The notes beneath the pieces were generated by a model. It saw only the letters and a list, made by a program, of their open reading frames with translations. It searched no databases and had not been told where the DNA came from. From Diphasiastrum complanatum (taxonomy: Eukaryota > Streptophyta > Lycopodiopsida > Lycopodiales > Lycopodiaceae), in the NCBI GenBank assembly GCA_029204225.1, contig CM055113.1:17751746-17815745 (forward strand): DNA of 64,000 nt, written 5' to 3'. This document shows, in pieces, positions 1-11,571 of this stretch (its first letter is position 1; the number at the start of each line of letters is the position of its first letter). Made by a program: the position numbers and the translations under genes.

Positions 1-381
1 TACAACTAATCAGGGAATTACAAGAGTGGTAGATTAGCCACGACCTAGGAAGTATCTGTTGATATCATGCCATCAAGTCAGATCTCTGTACTTATGGGTA
101 CTTGCGTGATCTCTAGTGGTACTCCTTGGAGCGTGAGGACAGAGCGGGTTTCGTTTCCACTGTTGGTTTTGTTTACCTCATCTACCTTTCTCTCTTGCTG
201 GACCGCAAAGGAATCTCGTTCATGGATCTTTCATGTTCGCGAACCGTTCATCTTCATCTCCATTGACTTTCGTGTTTGCGAGTGTTTCGTGTCTCCAGAT
301 GTTCGAGGTCGCGAACATCTTCGTCAAGTGAAGGGCTGAAAGCTAGCAAGGCTTTGTAATCAGAAACACTTTGTTTCTTTA
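1..381 (-). repeat. 3' LTR of Copia-1a (partial)
   Basis: Matches the inner 389 bases of the LTR at 4680-5068. It ends at 381 in TA where the partner ends in CA at 5068. Just inside lies a purine tract on the minus strand (GAGAGGAAGC), the expected polypurine primer next to a 3' LTR. The rest of this LTR is cut off by the window edge. Confidence 0.92.
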
Positions 382-394
382 GCTTCCTCTCAAA

Positions 395-1965
395 GCATGG
401 TAGCTTTATGATCCCGAGACTGCTCCTTTGTCTCTCAAAGAGCCCTTTGTCCAAAGCTTTAGTGAAGATGTCAGCAACCATATCTTTCGTTCCTATGAAG
501 GTGGTCTGCATCATCTTCCTTTCAATCAGATCCTTGATCAAGTGATACTTGATCGCAATGTGCCTCGTTCTTGAATGGAACACATGATCTTTTGTCAGGT
601 GTATCGCAGAGGTGTTGTCCATCTGCAAGACCAATGGCTCATTTCTTGTTTCGTCCAATTTGTCCAGGAACTGCCTTAGCCAAATTATTTCATTGGCCAT
701 CTTCGTTGTGCTACGTAGTCTGCCTCTCAGGATGACTAGGCTACAATGGTCTACTTCTTGCTGACCCAGAGAATTGCTGCTCTTGATGCGATGGTGCATC
801 CTCCTGAGACACTTTTATAGTCGTCCCTGAGAGATGCCCAGCTAGGATCACTGTAGAAAAGTATCCTGAGACCTGCACCACAACAATAACACAAGCCATA
901 ATCCCTCGTTAATTGAAGATATTGCAAAATCTGTTTTGCAATCTTCCAATGTGTCGAGCCTGGATTTGTGCAACATTGGCTCATCCTGAATACTGCATAA
1001 GCAATATCAAGACATGTGTTGTCTGCAAGGTACATCAGTGAACCTATTAGCCTCCTGTAGGGTGTGAGCTGCATCTGTTCTCTTTCTTCCTCAGTCTTTG
1101 GATAGTCGTCATTTGTTAGCACCATTCCTACAAGCATTGGAGTGTTCGCTCCTTTGCAATTCAGCATCCCAAAGTCCTCTAGGAACTTCTGGGTGTATCT
1201 GGACTGGTGAAGGTATTTGTCTCCCTCATAATCCCTTTCAATTTGTAAGCCTAGGTAACACCTGGCTTCTCCCAGATCCACTATCTCTAAATGCCTCGAG
1301 ATGTTTGTCTTTACTTCAGCAATTAGTTGCTCACTCCTGCAAAGTATCAGAGTGTCATCCACATAAACAGCCACTATGATGATCTGCCCATCTATAACTC
1401 TAACATAGACATTGGAGTCAGCCAACAGAGGCTTGAATTCCAATGATTTTAGGGCCTGATCCTTCTTCTTGTACCATTGTCGGACTGATTGCTTCAGACC
1501 GTAGATGCTTCTATGCATTCTGCATCCATAGTCAGGAAGTGAATTTGAGACAAACTATGGGGGTTGATCCATATAGACCTCTTTGTCTAATTCGCCATGC
1601 AAGAAGGTTGTCTTCTCATCCACAATGTGGATCCTGAGGTCATAAGCTGTTGCATATGCAAACAACAGACGTAGGAATGAATGTTTGACGACAAGAGAGA
1701 AGGTTTTAGAGTAGTCAATACCGTATCTCTGAGAGAAACCATTTGCTACCAGTCTTGCCTTGTATTTTGTCACACTCCTGTTTGGTCCGTATTTGAGTTT
1801 GAAAACCCATTTGTATTTGATAGATTTGCACTTATGAGGTAATGGCTCCAACGTCCATACCTGGTTCTTCCTCATGGATCCATCTCTTTGTTCATGGCTT
1901 GGAGCCATTTGTCCTTTTTTGGACCTTCAATCACCTCCTCGAATGTTTGTGGTCGCCACTGAACC
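395..1965 (-). pseudogene. Copia-1a reverse transcriptase and RNase H
   Basis: Read from 1965 down to 395, this is the copia RT followed by RNase H. RT motifs visible are KWVFKLKYG, KARLVANGFSQ, GIDYSKTF, the catalytic YVDD (VAVYVDDTLIL) and SIYGLKQ. RNase H shows VLQMDNTSAI and the C-terminal DIFTKALDKGLF block. One in-frame stop lies near 1555 after MDQPP, and a frameshift near 780-800 separates RT from RNase H. The normal stop at 395-397 has changed (TGA in the sister copy at 57.7 kb, TGC here), so the frame runs on into the LTR. It would have made and processed cDNA in virus-like particles. It cannot now be a working enzyme. Confidence 0.93.
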
Positions 1966-2082
1966 TGCAGAATTCTTCTGATGTGGAAGCTGAACTGCTT
2001 GGCACAAATCTTGCTGGCACTCTTCGTGGTCTTGTCGACCTTCTGGGAGATCCTCCCGGAACAGCTATGCCTTTGTCCTTGT

Positions 2083-3015
2083 CTATTCTGCTCGTTCTTC
2101 GTGTTTGTCCTTTACTCGCTCTAACGTTGGTGGCAAGTCATAGTACTGTCTTTCCAGAACTTCATAGCTAACAGGATCTTCATTGGCCATTGTCCTGCTC
2201 ACGTCGAATTTGAAATCCCTCAGTGTTTTCACAGTGTTCGTGTCTAGCATGTAGATTCTGTAGTATGACAAAATATTGTTATAATCTACCAGAAATCCTT
2301 GCTCGGCTTTCTCATCAATTTTCTTGTGAAGCTTATCATAAATATGTGCATATATTGCACAGTCAAATATTCTGACGTGAGACAGGTTGGGTTTTCTACC
2401 CCACCATAGCTCATGTGGTGTCGTGTGAGGAACACCAGATTTACCTGTCCTATTCTGGATGTATGTAGCTGTAGCTACTGCTTCAGCCCACAGTGCCCTT
2501 GGAGCCTTCGAGTATGCCATCATGCATTTGGTTGCTTCCATCAGGGTCCTGTTTTTTCGTTCAGCAACACCATTGTGCTGCGGTGTGTAGGCTACATCTC
2601 TTATGTGAATGATTCCACGATCATTGTAGAAGTCAGTGAAGCGATTCGAGATATATTTGCCACCTCGATCTGTTATGATCTGCTTCACCTTGTTGCTTGT
2701 GCATCTCTCAACCCAATTCACATATTCTGTGAATTTATCGAGTGCTTTAGATTTATTTTGAATAAAATACACTCTGACAAACTTGTTATAATCATCAATG
2801 AAGGTTATATAATATTTTGAACCTTCTATTGAGATCACATTGAATGGACTGCAGATGTCAGAGTGCACCAGCTCCAAAATCTTTGCCGTTCTATAGGAGT
2901 CTTTGACGAATTGTGTGCATGACATCTTGCCTTTCAAACATGCATTACTTTTTGTTCGTTCTTTCTTCGCCCATCTTCGAGCTCTCGGGCTCCTCGACAT
3001 AGGAAAAACTATTAT
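2083..3015 (-). pseudogene. Copia-1a integrase core
   Basis: A single open frame carries the copia integrase core: first Asp in LELVHSDI, second Asp in IITDRGGKYIS, and the Glu block NGVAERKNRTL. The region downstream reads LWWGRKPNLSHVR and a linker toward RT. The upstream HHCC zinc-binding part is reduced to a stub (CLKGKMSC) and no protease motif is found between here and the gag zinc knuckles. I infer an internal deletion. The frame differs from that of the zinc knuckles just upstream. This enzyme would insert cDNA, but is unlikely to act without its N-terminal domain. Confidence 0.9.
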
Positions 3016-3049
3016 TGTTCTCATGTCTGTGTTATGTTGATCTGTTTTT

Positions 3050-3934
3050 TGGGTTCTGGCGACAATCCATGGCTGCATGACCCTTCTTATGGCAATGGAT
3101 ACACTCAATCTTGGGATTTAGCCAGCAGGTATCTACTGTATGCCCGTCTCTTATGCATCTCGTGCAGGTCTTCTTGTATGCATCTTGTCGTTTCGACCTC
3201 CCCTTGGTCTTCTAGTTGCTTTTGCTGGTCCCCATTGCTTGCTGGTCATGATCATGCCTCTGATTTGACTCTCTCTTAGACTTGAGCTGTTTCTTTGATT
3301 TTATTCTGTTGTCATAGAGTGTCTGGTCAGAACCATCTTTGTGATCAAGAAGCTCTCTAGCCTCGACTTCCTCTCGAATCTCGACAATCGCCTTTTCGAG
3401 GTTTATGGTAGGATCTTTCATGAGCAGGGTTCGTGTCGTCTGGAAAGATCTGGGTCAGGCTCTCAACATATATGTGAGTTGCTTCTCAGCTGATACTGCA
3501 TTCTCTGCTCCTGAGTTGTGTAGTGATAGAAACAGATCCTTCATCTTTCTCACGAAAGAGGTGAGGTCTTTTCCATCCCACTACAGATTTGTCAGCTGAT
3601 CTTCCAGCATCATAATCTGACTTCTTGATTTCGTCTGAAATCTTGTGAGCAGTGCATCCCACATCTCCTTAGCTTTGGAGAGTGTAGCCAGGTCAAGTGT
3701 AAGGCTATATTCGATGGAAGATGATAGCAAGGCTACTGCCTTGTCGTTTTTCTCCCTCCATTTGCGTAGCTCCTTGCCTATTGTTGTAGGCATTTCTTCT
3801 GTGCCATCCACCCAGGGGAAGAGTCCTTTGCCCTTGAGTATCAAAAATGTCTTAACTTTCTAGGCTAGAAAGTTAGATCTTGAAGAATTAAGTATAGTGC
3901 AGATCTTGCTCTACATGTTGCTGATTGAAGCCAT
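3050..3934 (-). pseudogene. Copia-1a gag with two zinc knuckles
   Basis: The likely start is the ATG at 3934 (MASISN...). The frame runs through the copia gag domain (KGKGLFPWVDG, AKEMWDALL), interrupted by at least four stops, two of them TAG within the first 30 codons. Near the C-terminus two CCHC knuckles can be read: CTRCIRDGHTVDTC (about 3172 down to 3125) and CIHCHKKGHAAMDC (about 3110 down to 3065). Gag would form the particle and bind RNA. Two knuckles is more than the single one seen in most copia gags here. The many TAG codons fit C-to-T decay of CAG or TGG codons. Confidence 0.88.
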
Positions 3935-4033
3935 TGCTTCTTGAAGCCTGTTTTCTTGTTGATGGTTGATTGCCTAAATGCTTGGCCTCCTGGATCTGCT
4001 AGCCTCTTGGCTATGTTAGAATATGACAGGATG

Positions 4034-4076
4034 GCTCTGATACCATTGATGAGAATCGTGAGATGCTTTGATACCA
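4034..4076 (-). other. Duplicated primer-binding site of Copia-1a
   Basis: Two minus-strand matches to the initiator-Met tRNA 3' end lie 31 bases apart. The one at 4034-4045 is the exact TGGTATCAGAGC; the one at 4065-4076 is TGGTATCAAAGC. Each is followed on the plus strand by TGATGAGAATC, the LTR edge, so a PBS-plus-LTR-edge unit has been tandemly duplicated. Confidence 0.85.
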
Positions 4077-4077
4077 C

Positions 4078-5068
4078 TGATGAGAATCTAGGGGAGAAAA
4101 ATTCACTAAAGAGTCGCGACTCTCTTTCAAGATTCAAATGGAGTTCAGATGCGTTCGCTGGGCACTGCCAACTGAAACACTCCTATAATCCTCTAGAGAG
4201 TAGTCAGTTACTACTGATCTACGTTCTTAAAATTAATACAACATTTGACTTTATTTCAACCAAGGTGCGAAATTCAAAAAGGAACAAGAAAACTCAGACA
4301 TATAAAATAAACAGCATAAGCATTCAACATCTAAAATCAGACACAACAAAAAATAATCTATATTGATTTTCTTTGATTTCTTTAGGGAACTGCATGCGAA
4401 TTCACGCAGTGCGTTGGTGTGAGAGAAGCACGGTTCTCTCACGAGTAGTAGTCTTGCTTCACTAGCGGACAATTGGATCTTCTGATCCTAGACAGAATTA
4501 TCTTGTCGCACACAGACGGAGCTTCTGTCTATGTTCGTCTTGATTGCTTACTAGCATCAGACTTCTTTAGTGTTTCTTCTCTTAGTTACACTCTGTGTAT
4601 CCTGTTCTGATATATGTCAAGTATTATCCAGTAAGTATGGTCTCTCTATGTAAACCTAAGATTAGAGTGATTATACATCTACAACTAATCAGGGAGTTAC
4701 AAGAGTGGTAGATTAGCCACGACCTAGGAAGTATCTGTTGACATCATGGCATCAGGTCAGATCTTTGTACTTTTGGGTACTTGAGTGATCTCTGGTGGTA
4801 CTCCTTGGACCGTGAGGACAGAACGAGTTTCATTTCCACCGTTGGTTTCATTTACCTCGTCTGACTTTCTCTCTTGCTGGACCGCAAAGGAATCTCGTTC
4901 ATGGATCCTTCGTGTTCGCGAACCGTTCGGCTTCGTCTCCATTGAGTTTTGTGTTTGCGAAACTCTTCATGTTTCGTGTCTCCAAATGTTCGAGTTCGCG
5001 AACATCTTCATCAGGTGAAGGGCTGAAAGCTAGCAAGGCTTTGTAATCAAAAACACTTTGTTTCTTCA
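4078..5068 (-). repeat. 5' LTR of Copia-1a
   Basis: 991 bp, TGATGAG...TTCTTCA on the plus strand, directly next to the primer-binding site. Its last 389 bases are repeated at 1-381. A related, more diverged LTR lies at about 56780-57696. If the first of the two primer sites is the original, the LTR edge would be 4047 rather than 4078. Confidence 0.92.
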
Positions 5069-7000
5069 GTCAATGTTTGATTATTTCCACATTGAAAGCC
5101 ATGATTTATGCTCTTCTTATGATGTCCTTTATGGTGAGATTTGAGGTAATTCATGACCTATTGCTGTATGTTATGATGTTAGAGCTGCGTACAATTTTCT
5201 TGTGCTTGTCTTTCCCTTCCACGTGGCTTCTTCTTGACAATTGATTGTTTCACTATGGAAGAATTTTATGTTGTCTTCAGTTTGATTTTCTCCTCAATTC
5301 TATTATGGTGTCAGTCTTTTAGTGTAAAGAGTCTTATACATTTTAAACCACAATTTGTCCAGTCATTTTTTTTAATCTCATGATGCTCTATGCTCTCAAT
5401 TTCTAGCCTTTACTTGTGTTTGAAATGGAAAACAAATATTTAGATGATTTTTTTTATTGATATCCCTACTATGAATTTTCAAGCTTATATATCTATGAAT
5501 AAGCATAAAAATTTACCACATCCATTGTACGTAGACATTTGATATTTATAAAATCTCAATTTCAATAAAACTCCAATTTATCACGATGTCTATCTACTTA
5601 GTAATGTATGCACACTAAAAAGGATAGAAGATCTACAAAATCTTATATTTTAAAGACACTTGATATAGTGCTAGAATATGAGATGAAAGTCTAATAAATA
5701 TTGTGGTAATGCTTAGAAACAATTGAATATTAAAGCTTAAAGGAGGCTAGATGATATTGAGAAGAAATAGAGATGAGACATTAAAAAATCAAATTTGGAT
5801 TTAGGAAGGTACCTGTAGATTTTTAGTAGCTTCTATTTGTGGTACATATCATTGACGTAAGTTCTTTATGATTAAGAAACATGTCACAAGTAACTTAAAG
5901 GAAATGACATGAACATAAAAAGTAGTAGTCATGGTATGTGAGTAGCTCAAATTAGCATTATAGGCTCAAGGAAAACTTAACTACCTTATGGAAGTACTAG
6001 TTTATGTGTTTATGTGAATAATTTTTCACTCATTGTTAGTGTCTACACATGCATAAAGAAGAAAAATTTGAGTATGACATCTAGAGAAAAACAAATTTAA
6101 ATAAGATATACACTATGAATGTTATAGAAATGAATGCAAAGAACTTAGCATGAGCATCTTGTATGCTAAAACTCTTTTTCATAGGCCATGAAAAGATGAT
6201 AAAATTTGATGATCTTTTGTTTATAGATATCTGGAGATGCTCAAACAAGTAACAAAATATAAAGTAACATATTTTCATTGACACATGGGATGCAAGTAAG
6301 GAAATCCTTGCACACTCAACTTTGTAATGATGGAAGAGATTTAACCTCAAGTTAGTCAAAATTGGAAGCATAATATTTTTGACAAAAAAATATAATTAGA
6401 CAAATGACTAACATAGATTAGTCCCATCATAGAAGAATAAGTATTAATAATCAACTCTATATGCTCCTAGGCTACGATGGCATACAAATCCATCATCCAG
6501 ATGTTTGTCAATCGACACAATTTTGCTAGACTAAAATCAAAAATATATTTTACATTTCCAATCTTGAGTATATGTACTGATTTTTCCATCATATGATGAA
6601 CAAAAAATACAAATTTAGATTCATAGCTTTTGTGCACAAAAATCATCCATTGCAAATAGCACAACAACAAGTGTCATAGCACGTAGGCTCTAAAAGATTA
6701 AAATTCATAGTGTTTAGATTAAAATTTATAGATTGAATGGTGAGAGGTTAGCATGTAATGTGCTAGAATGATTCCTTGTAAAAATCAAGCATTTTCATGT
6801 GTAGAATGGAAATTTTTGTAATCCAAAACTCAATTTAGGTCAAAATACTTGTAGTAGGCCGGTTTATCTCCTTACTAGTTGGATTGTGGCAAGTTTTAGT
6901 GCATAAGGAAGGGAAAAGATCATTCTTCAAGTTTCTAGCTTTTGCATGTAGAATGTGAATGATTCAATTTATGTACTTTTGTGGAAGCTCTAAAATTAAT
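5069..7000. other. AT-rich stretch without recognised genes
   Basis: No transposon domain, RNA gene or long conserved frame could be recognised. Two minus-strand open frames (6081-6371, 96 codons; 6467-6670, 67 codons) have no recognisable motif. Their hydrophobic, F/I/L-rich make-up is what AT-rich DNA gives by chance. This is probably old, decayed repeat DNA. Confidence 0.5.
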
Positions 7001-7084
7001 TGGATCCCTACAATATTATGAACATTTACACTCTCTAAGATTGAAATACACTCTTGAAAATTCCAGCACTTTATACTACAAGAT
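7000..7084 (-). repeat. Inverted leader fragment of a Copia-7/9 type element
   Basis: The segment around 7034-7053 (CTAAGATTGAAATACACTC) matches plus-strand 62795-62815, in the antisense leader of Copia-9, and the reverse complement of the Copia-7 leader near 39825-39850. Here it lies antisense, immediately before the sense gag frame of Copia-2, so two unrelated 5' pieces are joined head to head. Confidence 0.6.
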
Positions 7085-8674
7085 GTGATGGATATTGTAC
7101 TTGGCATTGAAGAAGACCCAAAAATTCTTCAAGAAATTCCAAAGTACAAAAAGAGAGCCAGGATGGCTCTACATTGTATTAAGATGAATGTCTCAAATGA
7201 CATCTTAAGAGAAATTGGTGCTTGTACTAATGCTAAAGATGCTTGGGATACTCTCAAGTCTATGTATGAGGCAAAAAATACATCTAGACTTCTAACACTA
7301 AGAAACCAAAATTTTCAAAGTGTAAAGAGAAGTGATGAATGTGCTTCAACTTATGTAATGAGAGTTAAAGACCTCCATAGAGAATTGTCATGCATAGGAG
7401 ACTCCATCAACCAAAATGAACTTGTTCAAGTCATACTTAATGGGTTAAAGGAGGAATATGACAACCTTGTTCAGAGTTATGCCATTAAGGAGGAGCTACC
7501 AAGTTTGGAAGCACTCCAAAGTGTGCTCATTTCTGAAGAATCAAGACAAGAGTATAAACTCTTGAAAATGGAGAGACTATCTCTCAACATTGATGGTAAA
7601 GCTCTCTTCACCAAAGACAAGCACAAGAAAAGAAGTAAGAATCAACACCAATTCTCTTCAAGCAAGAACAATCTTATTTCCAAGGAGAAAGGAGATGAGG
7701 ATGAGTCCTCTCAAGCTTCCACATCCAAGAAGAAGAAGAAAAACATCAAGTGTTTCTTTTGTGGCAAGAAGGGGCATTATGCCACCAATTGCTTCAAGAA
7801 GAAGAGTCAATTCAAGCAAGCCAACATTTCTAATGAAGAGAAGGAAGATGCTCATGCAAGTGGTGAAGAGGGATCTCTTATGGTCTCAAGTTTTTCTTCA
7901 TCACCTTTCAAGAAGGATGGTTCGTGGTATATCGACAATGGAGCTTCCTCACATATGTGTAGCTCCAAGTATTCTTTTTCATCCATGTCACCTTATGAAG
8001 GAGCCAAGAAGTCCATCTACACATCAAATGATCATGAGTGTGCTATTGAAGGCATAGGGACCATTCCCTTAAAGCTTTCTTCATCAAAAGTTCTTTCTTT
8101 GTCTAATGTTCTTTTTGTTCCCAAGGTAACAAAAAATCTTATTAGTGTTGGGCAATTGTTTGATAGTGGACTAGATGTGAATTTCAATGTTAATACATGT
8201 ACAATCAAGAAGCATGATGAGATCCTTGCATTTGGGTCTAAATATGGTGGAATCTACAAGCTTGATCCCAAAGAGTATGCTAACTCTTGTGATAGTGCTT
8301 TTGCTACTCATATGTCTTTGGAGGAACTATGGCATAGAAGGTTGGGACATCCTAACTATAATTCTATGGTGTCCATGGTCAAGAAAGCCAAAGCTATTGG
8401 CTTGTCTAATCTTATCTCCAAGAATTTCAAGCCATGTGAGGCTTGTGCCATATCTAAGTCTCATAAGAAGCCTTTTTCAAAGTCATCTATCAAGACTACA
8501 CATCCATTGGAGCTCATACACTTGGATGTGCACTTATCATCTTCAAAGAGCAAGGGTGGTGCTACTTGCTTTGTAACTTTCATTGATGATTTCACTAGAT
8601 TTACTTGGGTATATCTTCTAGCTTCAAAATCTATGGTGTTTGACTATTTCCTAAAAGTTCAAAGCTCTAGTTGA
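7085..8674 (+). pseudogene. Copia-2 gag-protease-integrase fragment
   Basis: A 529-codon open frame, long but incomplete at both ends. The gag domain spans about residues 1-190, missing its usual first 40 or so residues. A CCHC knuckle (CFFCGKKGHYATNC) is at about 224-237. The protease site reads WYIDNGASSHM at about 281-291, with DNG where DSG is usual. The GAG-pre-integrase zinc motif (ELWHRRLGHPN ... CEACAISKSH) follows at about 410-460. The first integrase Asp is in LIHLDVHL at about 480, then FIDDFTRFTWVYLL. A one-base shift near 8655 throws the frame off. The ATG shown is simply the first in the truncated frame. Confidence 0.92.
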
Positions 8675-8942
8675 AAAGCAATTTTCTTACAAAATCAAGA
8701 TTCTCAGAAGTGATGGAGGTGGTGAGTACACTTCCAATAGATTTCATGATTATTGTGAGCTTGAAGGCATTAAAAGGGAGTTTTCTTGTGAAAAGCTCAT
8801 TGGAGGTGAAATCAACTTAGAACATGTCGATGCATCTTCGTGTATTGCTGATATTCTCACAAAGACACTTTGCAAAAGTGCCTTCTCAAAGCATAGGTCT
8901 AATCTTGGTCTTATCTCAAAATCAATGCTTGATCCACATTAG
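8656..8942 (+). pseudogene. Copia-2 integrase remnant fused to RNase H tail
   Basis: Continues the polyprotein in the shifted frame: KIKILRSDGGGEYTS (second integrase Asp), then IKREFSC. There it jumps straight into the last part of RNase H (EKLIGGEINLEHV, ADILTKTLCKSAF, SKSMLDPH, stop at 8940-8942). The integrase Glu block, all of RT and most of RNase H are missing. The junction near 8790 lies in GTGAAAAG, a string that also occurs (GTGAGAGAAAAG-like) in the RNase H of sister copies, which suggests deletion between short matches. Confidence 0.9.
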
Positions 8943-8957
8943 ATACATTTTTAGGAG

Positions 8958-9483
8958 TGTCAAAATATTGAAAAAATCTATCTAATGTTGTGAGTATGGG
9001 TCCTAAAAATGTCAAAGATGAATTGAGCTCTTTTGGCTTAGTAAAGACCCATCTTATAATAAAATATTCAAGGTAGGTAGAAGTAGAAACTTGAGCTACC
9101 ATAAGAATTGCCATTTGTACTTTACATGCCACATTTAATGCATGAAAAGACTATGTGGCACAATTAGACATAGTGAGGTGGCTTGGATAAGTCTAGATAG
9201 CTTGAGAGGTGGATCCACAACTCCAATTCAACTTCAAGTAGGAGAAGAGTCCAGGGATCTATATATATGTAATGTACTCTCATTGAGAAAATTATGAAAT
9301 TTGTGTGTAATGCAAATTTGGAGACAAGATCTTTGTGCCCTCTCTCTCTCCATGAGTTTTGTACTTTCTATTTTCTCTCTCTAGCCGAGTAGAGGAATTT
9401 ATGATGCTTTGTCTTATGTTTTGTTGACAGATCTTGCTTGTAACACAATAATATTGCTTGTATGATCAGCTTTCCTATTGACA
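8958..9483 (+). repeat. 3' LTR of Copia-2
   Basis: 526 bp starting TGTCAA and ending TTGACA, perfect 6-base inverted ends. It is preceded by the purine-rich TTAGGAG 15 bases after the RNase H stop. A TATA-like TCTATATATATG lies near 9261. No matching 5' LTR was found upstream, so the element is 5'-truncated. Confidence 0.85.
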
Positions 9484-10748
9484 ACCAATGCTAGTCTGAT
9501 CTTTATGGTGTTATTGTGCTTAGGAGATCAAAAATACATGTGTAGGGCATCCCACACTTGTGAATTCAGCACCTATAGCAGCAAGGGTAGCTTCAGTAAC
9601 ACGCACCTTGTGGGTGACTCCCTGGTAGGTAATATAAAATTTAGACTTCTCCTCTGTCTAGGTACTAAAGGCTATCATAATGAATTGCAACTTAATTTTG
9701 CTAGAAAAGACACGCTCCTAGATCCCCATTGTCATGAGCAGAGGCTTAGCAAGGGTCATCCATTGATCCACCATGGTTGTGCTAGTAGGAAGTATCATAA
9801 TGTCCGTTGTAGTTGAACATCACGATGAATGACATAACGTGGAGACTGACTAGTATCGGTAGAAGACATGATGAGAGAAGGCAAAAACTGCGAGTAAATG
9901 ATGCAAGAGTATATCTGAAAGTTGTGTGAAAGTGTCAAAAAATTTTGGTAGTGAGAAAATTTCACAAGAGCTTCGCTAGCACAAGTGAGAAATGAAATCA
10001 AATTTAGCCCTTTTATAGGTGAATTTGGAGGGTCCATTAGACAAAGTACTAGTTTGGCTCATCAATTTTGGACAAAAATTTGGCAGGCATAGTACTGTGA
10101 AAATAGCTTCCAGAAATCTCAGCAAAGGTTCTTGACAACTATGGTAGCCTGGCGCAAATTTTGAAGGTCTGATCATTCGCCTAAGAGCATCCTTCGCCTA
10201 GGTATGTAATAAAAAGTTTCAGGATCTGAACCTATGTCCAACCTAACTTTGGCATTTTGAATCCATCTGTCAAGTCAACAAAGGATCATAATGATGACAT
10301 CAGGGTCATCGAAGGTTCCCAAAGTGGTAAACTTCTAAATGTTCGTCTAACCTCAAAACATATACTTCCTCTACGAGATAACTTTCGCCCAACTCAATAT
10401 AGGTGTATCTGAACTAGATGTATGATCTGGCAACTTAGCAAAGGTTTCTGAAATAGTATGTTCAAGTTTTGACTCAAAAAGTGATTTTCTAAGTCATTTT
10501 CCATCAAAATTTGAAATCTAAAATACTTTCCTTCAACTTTTTTTGATCTAATGACTCTCTTTTTTTTTTTTGACTTTTGCTCATCATTCTTTTCTTCTTT
10601 CTTTTCATTTTTCTTCTTCTTCTTCTTTTTTACTGTCTTTTCCAAAAAAGGGATCAACCAAGTAGTGAAAAACAAAAAAATTGCAAAACAACAAAAGTAA
10701 AATTGATAAGATGTTGGATCATGCTAGTTGAAATGGCTAAACTGACTG
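9484..10748. other. Unassigned repeat DNA next to Gypsy-1
   Basis: No recognisable protein domain. On the minus strand this lies downstream of the Gypsy-1 integrase, where a 3' untranslated region and LTR would be expected, but no partner LTR exists in the window to prove it. 10560-10630 is a T/TTC-rich low-complexity tract that gives a false lysine-rich frame on the minus strand. Confidence 0.4.
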
Positions 10749-11571
10749 CTAAAACTTGCGGAGTCGACTGCCATTCACTGGGGTGTCAAAATATTTTCCA
10801 TCCAAATGTCTTAAAATAACTATTCTGTAGGACAGTATCTCTTTCACTTTGTATGGTCCTTCACTTGTAAACTTCAATTTCTCTTTGATTAGCTTGGTTT
10901 TATACATAAATGCTAGATCTCCTTCCTTCACTTCTTTTTTGTATAAGTGGTGATCGTGCCATGTTTTGCAACGAGTTTTTTCTACTGCTAATGCATGCAC
11001 TGCCATCAATCTGGTTTCACATAGGTTATGTAAAGTCTCATGACGCATTTGTAAGGATTTTCAATTCTGTGGCTGCTATACGTAAGGATGGTACTAAAAA
11101 TTCAATCGGCATCACTACATGTTGACCATAAACTAGGTGAAATGGTGTTTGATTTGTACTAACTTTGTAAGCAGTTATGAATGCCCATAACGCTGAATGA
11201 AGTTCACATGACTGAATATAGTTTTTGGTATCGTTATGGAATGTTGGCCACCAACATCCTGATTGTAACAATTTTCAAATAGTGATATCTGTTGAAAAAT
11301 GTCCACCTCCCATCCCATCATGTGAGTACATAATTAGATCAAATACTTTTTGAGGCAACACACATCTTCTCAAAATATCATCCATTCCACGTCGATACAT
11401 TTGGCCTGCAATCAATTGATAAGATTGTGCCTTAAGAATAAATTGTTTCTTTTGTACTTTGGTCACAAAGTCGTTAAGTTGGCCTAACATCAGATATTCA
11501 ACAATATATGCTGCCCACTCAAGTACAGCTTCAACATAAAACAATGCAGCATCTGGTAGTTCATCATCCAC
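10749..11571 (-). pseudogene. Gypsy-1 integrase, core deleted
   Basis: Read leftward, the integrase N-terminus (VLPQKVFDLIMYSHDGMGGG and GCWWPTFHNDTKNYIQSC) is joined directly to ALWAFITAYK and QTPFHLVYGQ, the end of the core. The catalytic Asp-Asp-Glu part has therefore been lost. The C-terminal domain follows (TWHDHHLYKKEVKEGDLAF, TSEGPYKVKEI). A sister copy at 25731-26240 keeps part of the missing core. There is no chromodomain. Frameshifts near 11040 and 11275 separate the parts. This is Ty3/gypsy by domain type and order. Confidence 0.88.

Larger units (their letters stand above)
1..5068 (-). mobile_element. Copia-1a, Ty1/copia LTR retrotransposon, left end outside window
   Basis: Two direct copies of one LTR flank a minus-strand gag-pol: bases 1-381 match 4680-5068. 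By eye they agree at roughly 93 percent, plus one 8-base gap. The order on the minus strand is gag, integrase, RT, RNase H, which is the copia order. The internal part (382-4077, 3.7 kb) is short for a copia element because the protease and the integrase N-terminus are missing. Every domain carries stops or frameshifts, so the element is dead. The target duplication cannot be checked because the left end is outside the window. Confidence 0.93.

Noticed and set aside
6081..6670. Two minus-strand frames of 96 and 67 codons
   Set aside because: Hydrophobic composition typical of AT-rich DNA, no motif, no partner elsewhere in the window.
9478..9816. 112-codon plus-strand frame after the Copia-2 LTR
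   Set aside because: No recognisable domain; starts inside the LTR end; not supported by any second copy.
10394..10675. Minus-strand frame with a poly-lysine stretch
   Set aside because: Produced by a T/TTC low-complexity tract; no domain, no homologous frame.
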